A stretch of DNA of 64,000 nt from Phlebotomus papatasi (lineage: Eukaryota; Arthropoda; Insecta; Diptera; Psychodidae). Below, piece by piece: positions 63,451-64,000 of the stretch. The position numbers were made by a program, and so were the translations under genes. Position 1 is the stretch's first letter, and each line of letters opens with the position of its first letter. The notes beneath the pieces were generated by a model. That model was not told the DNA's origin. It ran no database searches and saw only the letters and a list, made by a program, of their open reading frames with translations. The stretch lies in the NCBI RefSeq assembly GCF_024763615.1, contig NC_077223.1, forward strand, positions 53,506,627 to 53,570,626, written 5' to 3'.

Positions 63451-64000
63451 AAATACGGTTTTTGGGTTCTACATATGAAAATAATAAAGTAACTTATTTT
63501 ACCTTATTCCAGATATTTTAAGCTTTCTTTGCTTTATCTCCTAAAAAACATCCTGAATCAATGCAGGATTATATTGTAATAGGTTCAAGTCTTGCACAAC
63601 GAGATGCATAAAATCGGTTTTAATATACTTAAAATTATCCAAATGATACTGAGAAACTTGCACTGGAAATAAATTTGGTAAAATGGCACGGGTTTTTTTA
63701 ACCATTTTTTCATAAATAATTTTTATGATGCTTAACAATATTAGGCCTAGGCGCATTTTCGTCTGCATAAACAATAATATAGATTATTTTCACAATTCCT
63801 GGGTTAGTGCGCATTTTGGACTTCCACTGCAAACAATTGATTTTGAAGGAGGACATGCCTCTAGTTTATTTACCATTTTGAGAGAAATTTCCATTGGGTA
63901 TAAACCTATTTTATCAAAGGACGTAATCACTGCACAAAGTTCAATTTTTTTCGTTTAGAAAAATTCAGTAGCATCAACTTCAATTTGTTTGCAAGATAAG
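63451..64000. other. Non-coding, no feature recognised
   Basis: Short frames on both strands (63541-63774, 63725-63958) overlap each other and show no known motif; upstream parts of the mariner relic may be included. Confidence 0.25.

Overview
This is AT-rich nuclear DNA from an insect, most likely a fly of the mosquito/sand fly grade. The genes have GT-AG introns, many introns of several kilobases are filled with small DNA transposons, and the recognisable proteins are animal nuclear or mitochondrial proteins (eggless/SETDB1, DNA polymerase theta, a TCF20/RAI1-type extended-PHD protein, mRpL46, a rhodanese). I cannot name the species. Layout, left to right: the 5' end of mRpL46 (minus, 1-168); repeat-rich spacer; a five-exon minus-strand gene for a TCF20/RAI1-like chromatin protein (3844-18541); a 669-base divergent promoter region; six-exon eggless/SETDB1 on the plus strand (19211-38460); spacer with a 1.8 kb repeat; a broken two-frame gene (about 42846-43825) with a possible nuclease-like 'FDDVVLEF' domain; DNA polymerase theta (plus, 44123-55927, perhaps starting at 43973); and a convergent minus-strand mitochondrial-type rhodanese gene (55984-61630). 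The last 2.4 kb holds no gene, only a TA-flanked repeat and a mariner relic. All exon chains were checked by hand for splice phase: the TCF20-like, eggless and polymerase theta chains are each an exact multiple of three. The most unusual gene is the rhodanese. Three different exons each encode the second half of the domain with its own active-site loop (CRMGGR, CKVGIR, CRTGRR). All three start in phase 1 and end in phase 2, so any one of them joins the same first-half exon and the same last exon in frame, while two used together would break the frame. This looks like a mutually exclusive exon cassette. The introns and spacers are a dense, nested record of transposition. Target-site duplications are directly visible for three hAT-like elements (GTTCAGAC, GGTCGTCC, GTTATAAG), one 9-base-TSD long-TIR element, several TTAA elements, and a large set of TA elements that begin GGGGA. 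One hAT-like element interrupts a Tc1/mariner transposase reading frame, which continues on the other side. A 427-base element ends 25 bases before a polymerase theta exon. Functionally, eggless (H3K9 methylation) and the TCF20-like protein (chromatin reader) share a divergent promoter region; polymerase theta (end joining) and the rhodanese (sulfur transfer) end tail to tail with overlapping predicted 3' ends.
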